64,000 nt of DNA, from the NCBI RefSeq assembly GCF_000247695.1, contig NW_004624732.1, forward strand, positions 43,834,194 through 43,898,193, given 5' to 3'. The notes below the pieces were generated by a model, which was not told where the DNA came from, searched no databases, and saw only the letters and a list, made by a program, of their open reading frames with translations. The position numbers and the translations under genes are program-made. This DNA is from Heterocephalus glaber (lineage: Eukaryota > Chordata > Mammalia > Rodentia > Bathyergidae). Below are positions 52,488 to 63,264 of the stretch, in pieces. How positions within the stretch are numbered: position 1 is the stretch's first letter; each line of letters starts with the position of its first letter.

Positions 52488-52660
52488 CTGGACTTGGTAA
52501 TGCACACCTGTAATTCCTACACTCAGGAGGGTGAGACAGGTGGATCACTATGAGTTCCAGGCCAGCCTGGGCTACATAGTGAGTTCAAGGCCATCCTGAA
52601 CTGTATAGTGAGACCCTGCCTCAAAAAACAAAACACAAAACAAATCAAACAAACAAAGAA
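52488..52660 (+). mobile_element. B1 SINE with 29-bp internal duplication
   Basis: CTGGACTTGGTAATGCACAC, TACACTCAGGAGGGTGAG, GAGTTCCAGGCCAGCCTGGG followed by GAGTTCAAGGCCATCCTGAA, then GAGACCCTGCCTC and an (AAAC)n-like tail. Confidence 0.88.
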
Positions 52661-52669
52661 TAAAAATAC

Positions 52670-53120
52670 TCCATGACTTATTATCTGTTAATTTATAGCT
52701 CTTTTCCACTCATCCTTTCAGAGGGCCAAGTCCCTTACCATTACTAATGCTGTCCAAGAATAACTGAATAGCTATACTACTTTGTAATGACAAAAGTAAT
52801 GTATTATTAATATTTATTCAAAAGTATTTGCTGCTTAGTAAGCTGCTCTGTTGAATTCGTTGAAGTAAAAGGTGAAAGAAATGAATGAAAAGGGGATTTA
52901 GAATGATCTGGGAAGGAGAATAGGGTTGTGAGGAAGTAGGGATATTTATATTTTGCCAATATAACAATTAATCAAATAGCGTATCTATAAAAGGAGGAAA
53001 ATTAAATGATTGAGTTAGGTGTCACCAGCCCAAGCTGATCAAACATATTTCTCCAACTCTCCTGCAGCACATTTTACTTTCAACCTCAGGTGCACAGGTG
53101 AAATGTGTTCAGGGATTGTT
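52670..53120. other. Intron, nothing recognised
   Basis: Unassigned; no gene. Confidence 0.4.
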
Positions 53121-53124
53121 ACAA

Positions 53125-53455
53125 TTTGGATTTTTAATGTCCCCTAAAGCCCCATGTATTGAAAGCTTAGTCCCCAGGCCCTGGAGTTCCTGGGAGGCAG
53201 TGGAACCTTTAGCAGTAGAGGCCTAGTGAAAGGACACCAGTCACAATGGGCTGCAGTGTGTCCCCACCCTCTCCTGGCTGCCACCACAAGACACAGAGGG
53301 CTCTCCTCCACATGCTGCACTGTGATAAACTGTGCTGCCACAGCACCAAAGCAGCAGGGCCTAGGCACCATGGATTGTAAGCCACACTCAACCTCTCTTC
53401 CTTTTAAATTGATTATCTCACATATTTGTCACAGTAACAGAAAGCTAAATAAAAT
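53125..53455 (+). mobile_element. MaLR-like solo LTR
   Basis: CCCCTAAAGCCCCATGTATT, AGTCCCCAGGCCCTGGAG, GAGGCCTAGTGAAAGGA, then AAATTGATTATCTCACATAT and GTAACAGAAAGCTAAATAAA. Same family as 40640. The 159-codon ORF from 53226 reads through this LTR and the following SINE and is not a gene. Confidence 0.7.
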
Positions 53456-53458
53456 ATT

Positions 53459-53560
53459 TTGTTTTGTTTTGTTTTGTTTTGTTGAGAGGCTGGAGACCAA
53501 ACTCATATCCTTACATATGCTAAGCAAGTACTGTACTATAGAGCTACACCCCCAGTCTGT
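53459..53560 (-). mobile_element. ID-type SINE with (GTTTT)n tail
   Basis: The (TTTTG)n tail is followed by GAGAGGCTGGAGACCAAACT and TAGAGCTACACCCCCAG, the reverse complement of a diverged ID element inserted at the 3' end of the LTR. Confidence 0.75.
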
Positions 53561-53627
53561 TACACAGAGTTTTGAAGCAAATAAAAAGAAAAGCATATTT
53601 CTATGGATAAAAAAAATTGCTAAATTA

Positions 53628-53720
53628 TTTTGTTTTGTTTTGTTTTTGGTACCAAGGATTGAACAAGGGACCTTGCGCTTGCAAGGCAGGCACCGAAACC
53701 ACTGAAATAAATCCCCTGCA
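53628..53720 (-). mobile_element. ID-type SINE (GGTACC family)
   Basis: TTTTTGGTACCAAGGATTGA, CTTGCGCTTGCAAGGCAGG and ACTGAAATAAATCCCCTGC in reverse orientation. Flanks ATTGCTAAATTA and ATTGCAAAATTA are a likely target-site duplication. Confidence 0.88.
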
Positions 53721-53729
53721 CAATTGCAA

Positions 53730-55130
53730 AATTAATTTACATAATGTATATTTCAAATTTTTTAACTATTAATTCAATGCTTTTGGCATACTTAAAAATG
53801 TACAAATTTTCAAGTAGATTGGAAGATTAAGTATTGGCATTATATTGCACTGCATAGAGACTACAGCCAGTAATAATGTAGAGTATATTTCAAAATTGTT
53901 AAAATATATTTTTAATATTCATACCAACAAAAGAAATTTTTGGTAAAATGATAGATATATTAATTAGTGTGAATCTTTCCATATGCATACACAGACAGAA
54001 ACACCACATTGTACCCCTCTATTAAAAATAAATGTAAAAAGAAACAAAGAAAAGGGATAAATTCAAGCTAAATCATCTGCAATAATAGGACAGTGCACAA
54101 CACAGTTGACCTGGAATGGCCAATTCCATTCTTTTTGCAATTTATATTGTGAATAAGAAAAGAAACTTTTATTACACTTACTAAAATTCATATCAATTTC
54201 AAGAATAGATATTAGAACATTTGTTTCCATTTTCTAATATTTTGGCAGTTGTGATCTTCAGCTGCTATTCTTTTATTAAAATTAATGGGAAAAATTTCTT
54301 CATGTGCAGATATCCACATGATTATTTTCCTTCAGACTTAAGCAAAGACAATGCCATATATGTGAAGAACTCTATGTTAGAAAGTTATTTGACCACAGTT
54401 GTGAAATGATGCCTTCCCTGCAAAAGGCAACTGGAATCATCAAACCTTCGGGCCCATGAGAGAACTGAATACCCTTCTTGGTCATTACAAACTCTTCAGC
54501 TTTTTTAAAAGATAGGAATGCACCTTCCATTTTACCCTTTCCATATGAAGAACTCTTTCCCATACTTTTAAAACAAATGCCTAGTTAAGCAAATTATGTT
54601 ACAAAGCAGTAGCCATTACACAACTTTTTGTTGAAGAAAATTAGTCAACAGTGACTCAGTCATACTTCACATGCCTAACTACAGAAACAAGTATGACTAC
54701 CATTTTTCTTCATTATTACTACTCACTACAATATTTAATCAATCAGTGATACTTAGCTAAAATTCAATGCTTATACCAGGATTGTAGTAATAAATTAAAG
54801 ACACAATAAAATCTATAAATAATGTCCCCTTATCATTTCTTCCCTCTTTATCACTGTAACTTTCACTGTGACTTCAGCTATGGCTGAAGGACAAATATAG
54901 CACTGTATTATATCTTTGGGTTATAAACAGTATGATTTTATCAAAGTATTAATTCTATGTCATATTGCTTACATTTTAAAACAGATAAACAAAAAGCAAG
55001 ACATCAAATAACTTGTACTAAAAAACCTCAAAGCAAACCAGTCACTTAAAAAGAATAATGAGTTTCAACTAAAACTCTTCAACTGTTCAATTTTTACAAT
55101 ATTTTATTCTCACATTTACAAACTATTCTT
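53730..55130. other. AT-rich intron, nothing recognised
   Basis: No gene; ORFs at 54221-54563 carry no family features. Confidence 0.4.
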
Positions 55131-55134
55131 GAAA

Positions 55135-55300
55135 ATTTATTTCATTTGATCATCACAACAAATTTTGAAGATGAAACAAAGAAGTAATATTTTTATTTTC
55201 CTCATTTTGTAAATGAAAATACAGAATAAAAGTGACCTGCCCTAATACAAATAAGTAGCTGAGCTGAGCTTTTTCAGTTCCTCTGACTTCTAGTATAGTT
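55135..55300 (+). repeat. MIR-type fragment
   Basis: TTTGATCATCACAACAAATTT, TTTCCTCATTTTGTAAATG and TAGCTGAGCTGAGCTTTTTC follow a MIR-type order (ATCCTCACAACAACCC to TTTTACAGATGAGG). Confidence 0.55.
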
Positions 55301-55304
55301 TTCT

Positions 55305-56530
55305 TCCCTTGTTCCTCAGAATTCCTATATAACATTTTGGATCAATAGATACAAGAGAGAATAGAAAAAAATAAAATAAAAAAACCTCCATAGATTTGTG
55401 AGAATACCCAAACATTGAAGGAATCCACTCTGTGTGGGCTAACATTTGTAAGTCAGGATTAGTCAGTTATCTGTGTGCCTAATCTGTAGTTTGGAGTTGT
55501 GAACAAACACATTAGTCAGTAAGACAAAATGAGCAAGAGAACAACTGACATTCCACGTCATGAAAAATGGTCATTTTGATTAGATGTGTTTACCGAGGTA
55601 AAAAAAATAAGTATGACAAATCAAAAAGCAAAACAGAAACGTAGGTAAATGTTGATGAGTACAAACTAAATGTCCAATGTTGCAAATGTGGAAATACTGA
55701 TTCAGATGGCACCATTTCATTACACACTATATGAAAAAGATTTCAGGTGACTCATATAGATAAATTTGGAGATAAGGGATTTCCCAACCACCACTCCCCA
55801 CATTTTAAAATGTAAAACAAATTATCGGACAAAACCAGGTTGCAACACATTACCTCAGAAATTTCCTACTATATTTCTAAAGTGTAAAACAAGTGTATAC
55901 TCTGTATATCAACCTTAAGCCAAAATCCTTAAACAAGTAACAACAGTATTACATTTTCTTCTGTAATATTAAAAATTCAAGCCTTGTCCTTCTTTGGCCA
56001 CACATATACTAAAAAACTCAAGTCATATATATCCTAAATTTTCGAAGATTAGACATATCTGAGTAGTTTATCATCAAAAATATATAATATCCAGTAGAAA
56101 CCCTAGAATACAATAGCTGAGAAAGATTGATAATATATATTTCTTAGTTTCTGGGTGAAAGGAGCTTGAATGATGCAAGAGCCAAAAGGCCTATACATCA
56201 AAACTTTCTTTTTCAATAACTCTAAGAAATTGGTACTTACCACAACTCTTTTGAGATTTAGACATTTAATTAGGAACTGCATTCTTAATATTGGTTAATA
56301 CATGTAAAACATATGCATGCTGAACATATTAAAGTACAAAAGTTTTCTGGGAGCTTTTTTCCATGGAAAAACTAAAGAAAATACAACACTGTTCAAGTGG
56401 ATCACTACCATCTGCCAGCATTTTATCTAAAGTAAAAGTGATTCAAAGAAGGCAAATATTAAGATCATGTTTCCAAAGGCCTACATGATTTCAGGTAGTC
56501 TAATTCTAAAAGCACCACTGTGTCTACTTC
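55305..56530. other. AT-rich intron, nothing recognised
   Basis: Unassigned. Confidence 0.4.
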
Positions 56531-56535
56531 TGTCC

Positions 56536-56568
<33 letters not shown>

Positions 56569-56582
56569 CGTGCGTGTGTGTA
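56536..56582. repeat. (GT)n microsatellite with interruptions
   Basis: (GT)n with internal TATGTGTGCGTGCG changes. Confidence 0.95.
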
Positions 56583-56589
56583 TTTTTTC

Positions 56590-58590
56590 TATTCCTGGTT
56601 CTAAATACCAAAAGCAGTCAAAGAAAATGGTCACTTATACATTAAGTAGTATTCAAATTTCAGAGAAACAAGACCTCATTTCTTAGTCTTTCCTTCTCTT
56701 AATTTTCAAAATAAGTACAAATAAGATATTCAATATTTGAAGACTTGGTTAAAAATAAGAAAGCTGCTATTAATCACACAAATAATTACTCAACCAATCA
56801 CCCTTTATAAACTTTAAAAAGTTACAATGTATAAAGTCAAGGATTCTTAAAGCTATGCAGTAATGGCACTAAGCTATTACTGGGTTTGGTTTCCTAGCAG
56901 AAATTCCCTCACAAAATGATACAGAAAAATACCTTTCAATAAAAAGTGACTTGATTAAAAAGTTAAAACTTAGAGAGAAATGATGACATAGAGTAGTATT
57001 ACAAAAATGAAAGCTAAGAATCAAAACAATGGAATGAAAACTTGATAATACAACTGCTACATACACATATGCACATATACACAGGGGCACACACACAATA
57101 TATAAATATGTGCCTTGAATTCTACTAGATATTGGATTCCATGAAAACTTTTTCACTGTATTTATGTTTACGATAGAGGGAAAAAACAATGAAAAGAACT
57201 ATTAGCATGCCTAGCTATTTTCATTTTCTAAAAATCCTGGATATCACAAAAAATTGTATACAAATATAGATCTGTATCAATACTGAATACACAGAGAAAC
57301 TTTAGGCTACAAGGCCTAATTCACACATTAGATCTACTATAGTGAATGGCAACTTTCCAAGTGTGGGAGATTTTCCTAGAAGCATGTACACAACTGATTT
57401 AGAAACACTAATTCAAGTGAATATTGTCCAAATAGTATCCAAAAACAAAAGAGGAAAAACTACAGCTAAGAGAAGAAATTTAATTTCTGAAACACAGTGA
57501 TTTATTCAGCTTTCTATCATAGTATATATTATCAAGTGCATGTCTGCTGTTCCAGAGCACTGAGGAAGAAACCGGCTTTTCTCAACAATATGCCAAGGAG
57601 AGTGACAACCACAGGGTACTCATTCATTTTCACCATAGGATCTCACATAATATATGAGCCTACAGATACATTTCATACCTGACTTTGAGGTGGGGTGGGT
57701 GATAGCTTTAGAAGTTAATACCAAATAATAAATCTTATTGATTATATGGGTATATAAAATTTTATTTAAGTGTAAGGAGCCAGTATTATACTAATTTTTT
57801 AAAGAAAAGTTTTAGTACATTTAAGTAAATGAAGTAAACTGAAATTCTGTCAAAGAAAATTCCTTCAGCCAATGATTTACAATTAATGTTATCTATTTTT
57901 AAATAACCAATAAAGTATTTTAATTGTGACCTCTGTAATACTGACAATTAATTTATTTCCCAAATTAATCACTTATACACAGAAAAAAAAGATAAATTTC
58001 ATTCAGCTCCTAGAAAAAATTTGTAACTAGCGATGCACAGACAACAAATTTCATTCACATTTCTAGTTGTTTTAGTATTTTTCATTTGTACTATCATTGT
58101 TCCTATTGAGAATCTCACTATTTCTCCATTAGATGTTGAAATTTAATGATCTTCTCTAACATTATAAGTGGTGTACATCCTATATTGTTATAATAGCCCT
58201 AACTAGTTTTCCTTACCTCACTTCCACGTTGACTATAAGACCCACAGAAGGTTTGCCTGCAAAACATCATTTCCCCTTCATTAAATACCTGGTGTGCAAT
58301 TTTCCTCATGCTCTGCTATGCTTAGATCATGTAAGTGGGTTGGGGTTGACTCTACTTCTCAGTTCTAAACTGATGATGTAGCCAAAGGTTGGCCATTTGT
58401 GATATTAGATAACCTTCTGCCACATTAACAAGTTGAAAACTCACACGATAAAAAAATGTCCATTGTGGGTACTGTTTTTAGAACTACTAAGAAAGAGGTA
58501 CTATTTTTGATAACGTAACTAAGCAGGTAGAATGGAAGTTTAGCTGTAGGTGTGATCCGTGTAGAGACAGTCTTCTTAGAATACCACCAA
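56590..58590. other. AT-rich intron, nothing recognised
   Basis: Includes ORFs at 56869-57189 and 57497-57682 without family support. Confidence 0.4.
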
Positions 58591-58599
58591 AACACTAGA

Positions 58600-58785
58600 A
58601 AGTAGAGACAAGAAAGAAGGCAACTCAGTAACGTCCCTAACTCACTATGAGAGCCAGATTTGTCTGCAGTCAGCCCTGAAACTTTCAGTTAGATGACCTA
58701 ATATTTTTCCTTAATGTTTCAGTGATTTTTAAATTGAGTTTCTATTACATGCAACCAAAAGAGGCCTGAGTAACATAGCCTTTGT
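58600..58785 (+). mobile_element. Possible ancient LTR 3' part
   Basis: GCAGTCAGCCCTGAAACTTTC, then TTGAGTTTCTATTACATGCA and AACCAAAAGAGGCCTGAGTA resembles the end of an old ERVL/MaLR-class LTR (GGGTTTCTGTCACTTGCAAC, then AGTCCTGACTAA). The 5' limit is unclear. Confidence 0.35.
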
Positions 58786-59214
58786 GGGATAATCATCACC
58801 CAAAATAGAAGTACCCCAAAGTCATAATCTTGCACTCAGGAATGCACGTGAATTCACAAAATCTGCCCATTATCCCAACCTGATCACTCAAGACAACTCC
58901 TATTTCAGGGTATGTTCTTCCTAAGCCAAATTTTATTTTTCAAACATTTTCTTATCTTTCTTGTACTAATATATTTGTTTATAATGCTTCCTTCTCCTTT
59001 AGTACTCTCCCATTTCATTCCATCTATCAAAATCTCCAATATCTTCTTATGTCCACCTCAGAACCTGCTGAACAAGAATTGAACTTTCTTTTGTGTGTTT
59101 CTTTAGTGGAGTCTCTTTGAAAAAAACTGAAATTTTTAGTCTAGAAAAGATCAGAACAAAAAACAGGCCATATCTGGCAACTCCAAAGACAGAAGAATAC
59201 TGTTAGAAATATAC

Positions 59215-61110
59215 ATAGTAAAACTTGGGTTTGCAAGCACAATTAATTCCAGAAACATGCTAGTAATCCAAAGCACTGTATATCAAAGCGTATTTCCCCA
59301 TAAGAAATAAAGGAAACTCTGATGATTTGTTTCACAATCCAAAAATATTCATATAAAAATGATTATAATAATGTAGTATAATACAAAATAATAAAGAAAA
59401 TATTAAAAACAATGAAAAATAAACAAATTAGCCTGCACTTAACTTTGGAAATCTTCATGGCTGGTGTGAGGGAGGCGAAAGAGAGGAGGGTTATTGTGTA
59501 GGGCAACTCTCACTATCACTAGCAGAAGCCCTGCTATCTATTGGCTCACTCAATGGAATCTTTTTCTTTTTGTGCAGCTTTAAAAAAAAACCTATCCAAT
59601 GATACTTGCTTTAGCCTCCTTTTGATTTCACAGAAATGTGACACTGCACTGTCATTAAACAGATTAATCACTCACACTGCTACAGCCTTATTCGAATGGT
59701 GCTTTTCTCCAAAATTTTGCACTGCTTTCTACATTTACACATCTCCCTAATCTCATCTGAAGTGAGGGATTCCTCTGTCTTTTTCTACTCCTCCTCTGCA
59801 ATGAGTTCTCCTCCATAACCTCTTGTGGTTTCTCACAATGCAGATCCATCAGTTTAATGGTGGCCAGCTCCTGGCCATTTTCCTCCACCAGCTCCTGAAT
59901 GTCATATTCATTCACCTCCAGGCCCATGGTCTTTCCCAAAGACACAACTGCATCAACAACTGGCAGGTGGCTCCTGTCATGTCCAAAAACTCAATGAGGC
60001 CACAGTTTTCTCCAGGCAGAACTGAGGGTTTTCTCAGTTACCTCATACCAGGCTTTATTGATGATCTTGAGGCAGTTCAGGATGTGGAAATGACATTTCC
60101 AAAACTCTCAGAGGCTAAGGTTTCTTCCTTTTGTCATCTCAAAGCATCGCTGAAATAGTATTTCGATGTAAAGCTTTTTAAAGTTCAAAATGACCTGGTG
60201 ATCCTTGGCCTAAAGGATTGGAGTGGTGTTGGGAGGAAAGAACTCAATCGTAATGAACTTGAATTCCCCCTGCAAGTCATCTTCAAAGCCTGGAGTATAA
60301 GCAGGAGCATTATCCATAACCAGCAAGGCTTTGAGTGCAAGATTGTTTTTTAAAAGTATTTCTTCACTGCAGGACCAAAGACTTCACTGGTCCACTCAAT
60401 GAACAAGATACAAGTGACCCAAACCTTGCTGTTGGACCACCATATAATATTTAACTGGCTCTTCTACACCTCCAATTTTTTGAAGGCTCATAGACTTTTG
60501 GAATGATACACATACAGGAGCTTGACTTTGAAATTCCCTCTTGCATTAGAAGGTGAGACAGTCTTTTCGTGGGTTTGTGACTAGGAACTGCATTCTCTTT
60601 CCTATAATATAGCTTCCTCTTTGGCATCTTTTTCCAAAAAAAGCTCCATCGACTACAACTAAAAACTTGCTTCTAGAGTTAATATTCAGAAACCATAAGC
60701 ATTAGAAGTCAATAATGAACACCTCAGCTGCCTTAGTGTCCGAACTCACACCCTCTCTATGCCTCACAACATTATGGGTACCACTTCTCCTCTTAAAGTT
60801 CTCAACCATGCCCTCTTGCCTTGAATCTTTCTTCATTTTCTGTTGACACTCCTGTCAGTTTACTTATAAGATCAGTATTTGGCCACTTTAATGCCTTATT
60901 TGTACTTCTCAATGATTTCCTTCTTAACTTCCACTATAATCATCTCCTTCTTCTTACAGCCTTTCTTTTCAACCTTTTCTGCATGGGGGTCACTCTATAT
61001 GCTTGTACAGATCTTGACTACAGTGCGGTATTATAATATTACTCTTATTATTATAATAAACTCTTATCATATATTGTGTTTAATGTAACTGGCAATAAGG
61101 CAGCACAGGA
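59215..61110 (-). mobile_element. Tigger (pogo-like) DNA transposon, decayed, near full length
   Basis: The plus-strand left end reads AGTAAAACTTGGGTTTGCAA just after TA, then CATGCTAGTAATCCAAAGCA and AGCGTATTTCCCCATAAG, the terminal sequence of a Tigger-class element. A transposase relic (below) runs on the minus strand. I could not find the matching right inverted repeat, so the right limit (about 61110) is approximate and the element may be truncated there. Confidence 0.85.
59690..60990 (-). pseudogene. Tigger transposase pseudogene
   Basis: Minus-strand fragments in several frames resemble a Tigger/pogo DDE transposase, the family that gave rise to TIGD and CENP-B-like genes. In order from high to low coordinates: an N-terminal basic region, a KRCQRGSYI-like segment near 60600, a DNAPAYTPGFEDDLQG segment containing the conserved catalytic Asp near 60310, a PPNTTP segment near 60220, REFWKCHFHI-like text near 60090, and a LVEENGQELATIKLMDLHCEK tail around 59830-59900. 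Frame changes and stops break it, so no working enzyme is encoded. The 85-codon ORF at 59688-59945 is its intact C-terminal piece. Confidence 0.88.
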
Positions 61111-61299
61111 AAGGGTCTATATCTGGCAGCCTGACCTAGAATGAAGCAAAGCATTCCTAACCTTAGTTGTGCATGGAAAAGCAAAGGACTGTCCATAGGT
61201 GCTTTGAAGTTACCAAAACTATACTAGTGCCAGTCGTAGGCACCTGTCAACATTCTGAAAAATCACTGATTTCTAGAAGGGAAGACAATCATCCACAAT

Positions 61300-61372
61300 C
61301 CCGAAGAGAGAGAAAGAGAGAGCGAGAGAGAAAGAGAGAGTGCAGTGGGGTGAGACAGAGAGAGAGAGAGGA
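61300..61372. repeat. (GA)n-rich simple repeat
   Basis: GAGAGAGAAAGAGAGAGCGAG-like run, interrupted by a TGCAGTGGGGTGAGAC segment. Confidence 0.88.
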
Positions 61373-61468
61373 AGCATTGGCTCAGCTGTGATCATGTGGG
61401 ATTCAGCATCACATACAATTTGAAGTGTAAGGCATTTCTTGTATATCAAGTTAAAATTTACTAGAAAT

Positions 61469-61557
61469 GGCCAGGGATTTAGCTCAGTGGCACCACACCT
61501 GCCTTGCAAGTGTAAGATCCTGAGTTTGATCCCCAGTACTGCAAAAAAAATTTTTTT
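61469..61557 (+). mobile_element. ID-type SINE with target-site duplication
   Basis: GGCCAGGGATTTAGCTCAG, CACCACACCTGCCTTGCAAG, GAGTTTGATCCCCAGTACTG, A/T-run. AATTTACTAGAAAT at 61455-61468 and AATTTATTAGAAAT at 61558-61571 flank it. Confidence 0.9.
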
Positions 61558-61574
61558 AATTTATTAGAAATATT

Positions 61575-62700
61575 TGCTCATCTTGTGGAACACTCACCAA
61601 ACAAGTTATTTGCAATTCAAGGTTTTGGTGTATTCCCCAAAAGTTTCAAACTTTAAAAATAAAAATTGAATATAGTTTTAAAACTAAAAGAAATACACAA
61701 ATTAGGCCACACACACACACACACAAAAAGCCCTCTAAGGTTAAAAGAAGCAGAGGTTGATAACAAAGATGAATGAGAGACAGGACAAATTTATCCTTTG
61801 TATTACAATTCCTTAAATCTTGATATTGAATTTAATTCCTTCTTCATGATGTTTCATCGAACACAAGAATAAATAAAACCAAACAGTTATAGATGAAAAG
61901 AAAAATGACTAAGCAATTAATGAATGGCAGTGCTGGGATGGGAACCTAGAATTGCTAATTCCCCGACTATAGTATATTGTTTCTTTCTAATACATGTGGT
62001 TATTATATTTTAAGCTCTTTTATGTATATGTATATTTTTAAATATTATTATTAATGACTATTTGAAGATTCATTCTTGGACAGATGCTAAGCCAAAGCGT
62101 ACAAATACAAAGGTGTAAAGGAGCTAGTTAAGTGACATGAGTGTAAGAAACAATGATGACTTGTGTTTGTAATCAAAATGAACAATGTTTAAAAGTATTA
62201 AAAATGTTTAAATGCTTAAATAATTACAGTAACTATGCAAAATACCTTTATGGGCCAAATTCTAATCCTAATAGTTTCTGTACCATAAATTAAAAGGTTC
62301 TGTTCATGGGTGGGCACTCCAAAACTAAAAGCCCTTAAAATATAATCATACAACATTTTATAAAACATCACAGGCATATTCTAGATTCTAAAACATTCCC
62401 TGAACGAAAAAGAAAAAAAATTCTAAATATACTTGTATATAGAGGACATTCTAGAAATTTTTATTTTATTTTGCCAAAGTTTACATGATAGCTATTTTTA
62501 CACTGCAATTAATGTAACCCACAAAAATGAGTGAGTATATGCATATGAAATTTTCTACTTTAATCTCATAAACCTCAGTAATGTTTTTAAGCAAGTTCTA
62601 CATGGAAGAAACAGCATTAGTGCAGGACAACAGTGCCTATGGATGAAACAACCAAATTAACAAAGCAAAATGCTACTACATTTTACTTACAGTTCAAGAG
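61575..62700. other. AT-rich intron with a short (CA)n
   Basis: (CA)n at 61709-61724. No gene or named repeat. Confidence 0.4.
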
Positions 62701-63260
62701 TTTACAAATTCACTCATTCAACCATATTTACTAAGCAGCTACTATATGTTAGGCAGCATAATAGATATTGGAATAAAATGTTAAAACAGATATGGCATTT
62801 GTCATCATGAAACTTAGAATAAAATGGAGAGAGGGAGAAAATAATCACAAATCATATCATAGAGGAATTACTGAAATAATTATTTTTGATAGGCTATTCA
62901 GGGAAGAACTCTCTGAGAAGGTGAAATTTGACCAGGACTTGAGAGATGGGGAAGAGAAAACACCAAAAAGACAAAGGCTGTGGGACCGGGACCAATCTAA
63001 GTGTTTGTGGAAAAGGGACTATCAAGTAGTAACAGGACCTGAAGCAGCGAAGAGCTTGATGTCTCAGAGTAAACAAGGCCAATGCTGCTACAATAGATTT
63101 AAAAAGTTGATGGAAATGGGAAGTGAAGAGGCAGACAGGTCCCAGGTTGTGCTGGCCACAGCACACCCTTGTGTATTATCTGGACTCAGTCATGGAACAG
63201 GAAGCCACTGATAGTTTTCAATCAGGGATTATCTAATCAAAGCTATGAGTATTAGCAAAT
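62700..63260 (+). repeat. Ancient interspersed repeat, probably LINE-derived
   Basis: The order TTCACTCATTCAACCATATT, TACTAAGCAGCTACTATATG, AACTCTCTGAGAAGGTGAAA, TTTGACCAGGACTTGAGAG is a familiar mammalian repeat theme (a 'CATTCAACAAATATTTATTGAGC ... GAGAAGGTGACATTTGAGC' unit). The family name is uncertain. The 139-codon ORF at 62792-63211 lies inside it and is not taken as a gene. Confidence 0.45.
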
Positions 63261-63264
63261 TAGT

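Noticed and set aside
53226..53705. 159-codon plus-strand ORF
   Set aside because: It reads through a MaLR-like LTR, a simple repeat and two ID-type SINEs; no protein family features.
61167..61509. ORFs on both strands
   Set aside because: Arise from the (GA)n-rich repeat and adjoining SINE.
62792..63211. 139-codon plus-strand ORF
   Set aside because: Lies inside an ancient interspersed repeat, has no splice borders and resembles translated repeat sequence.
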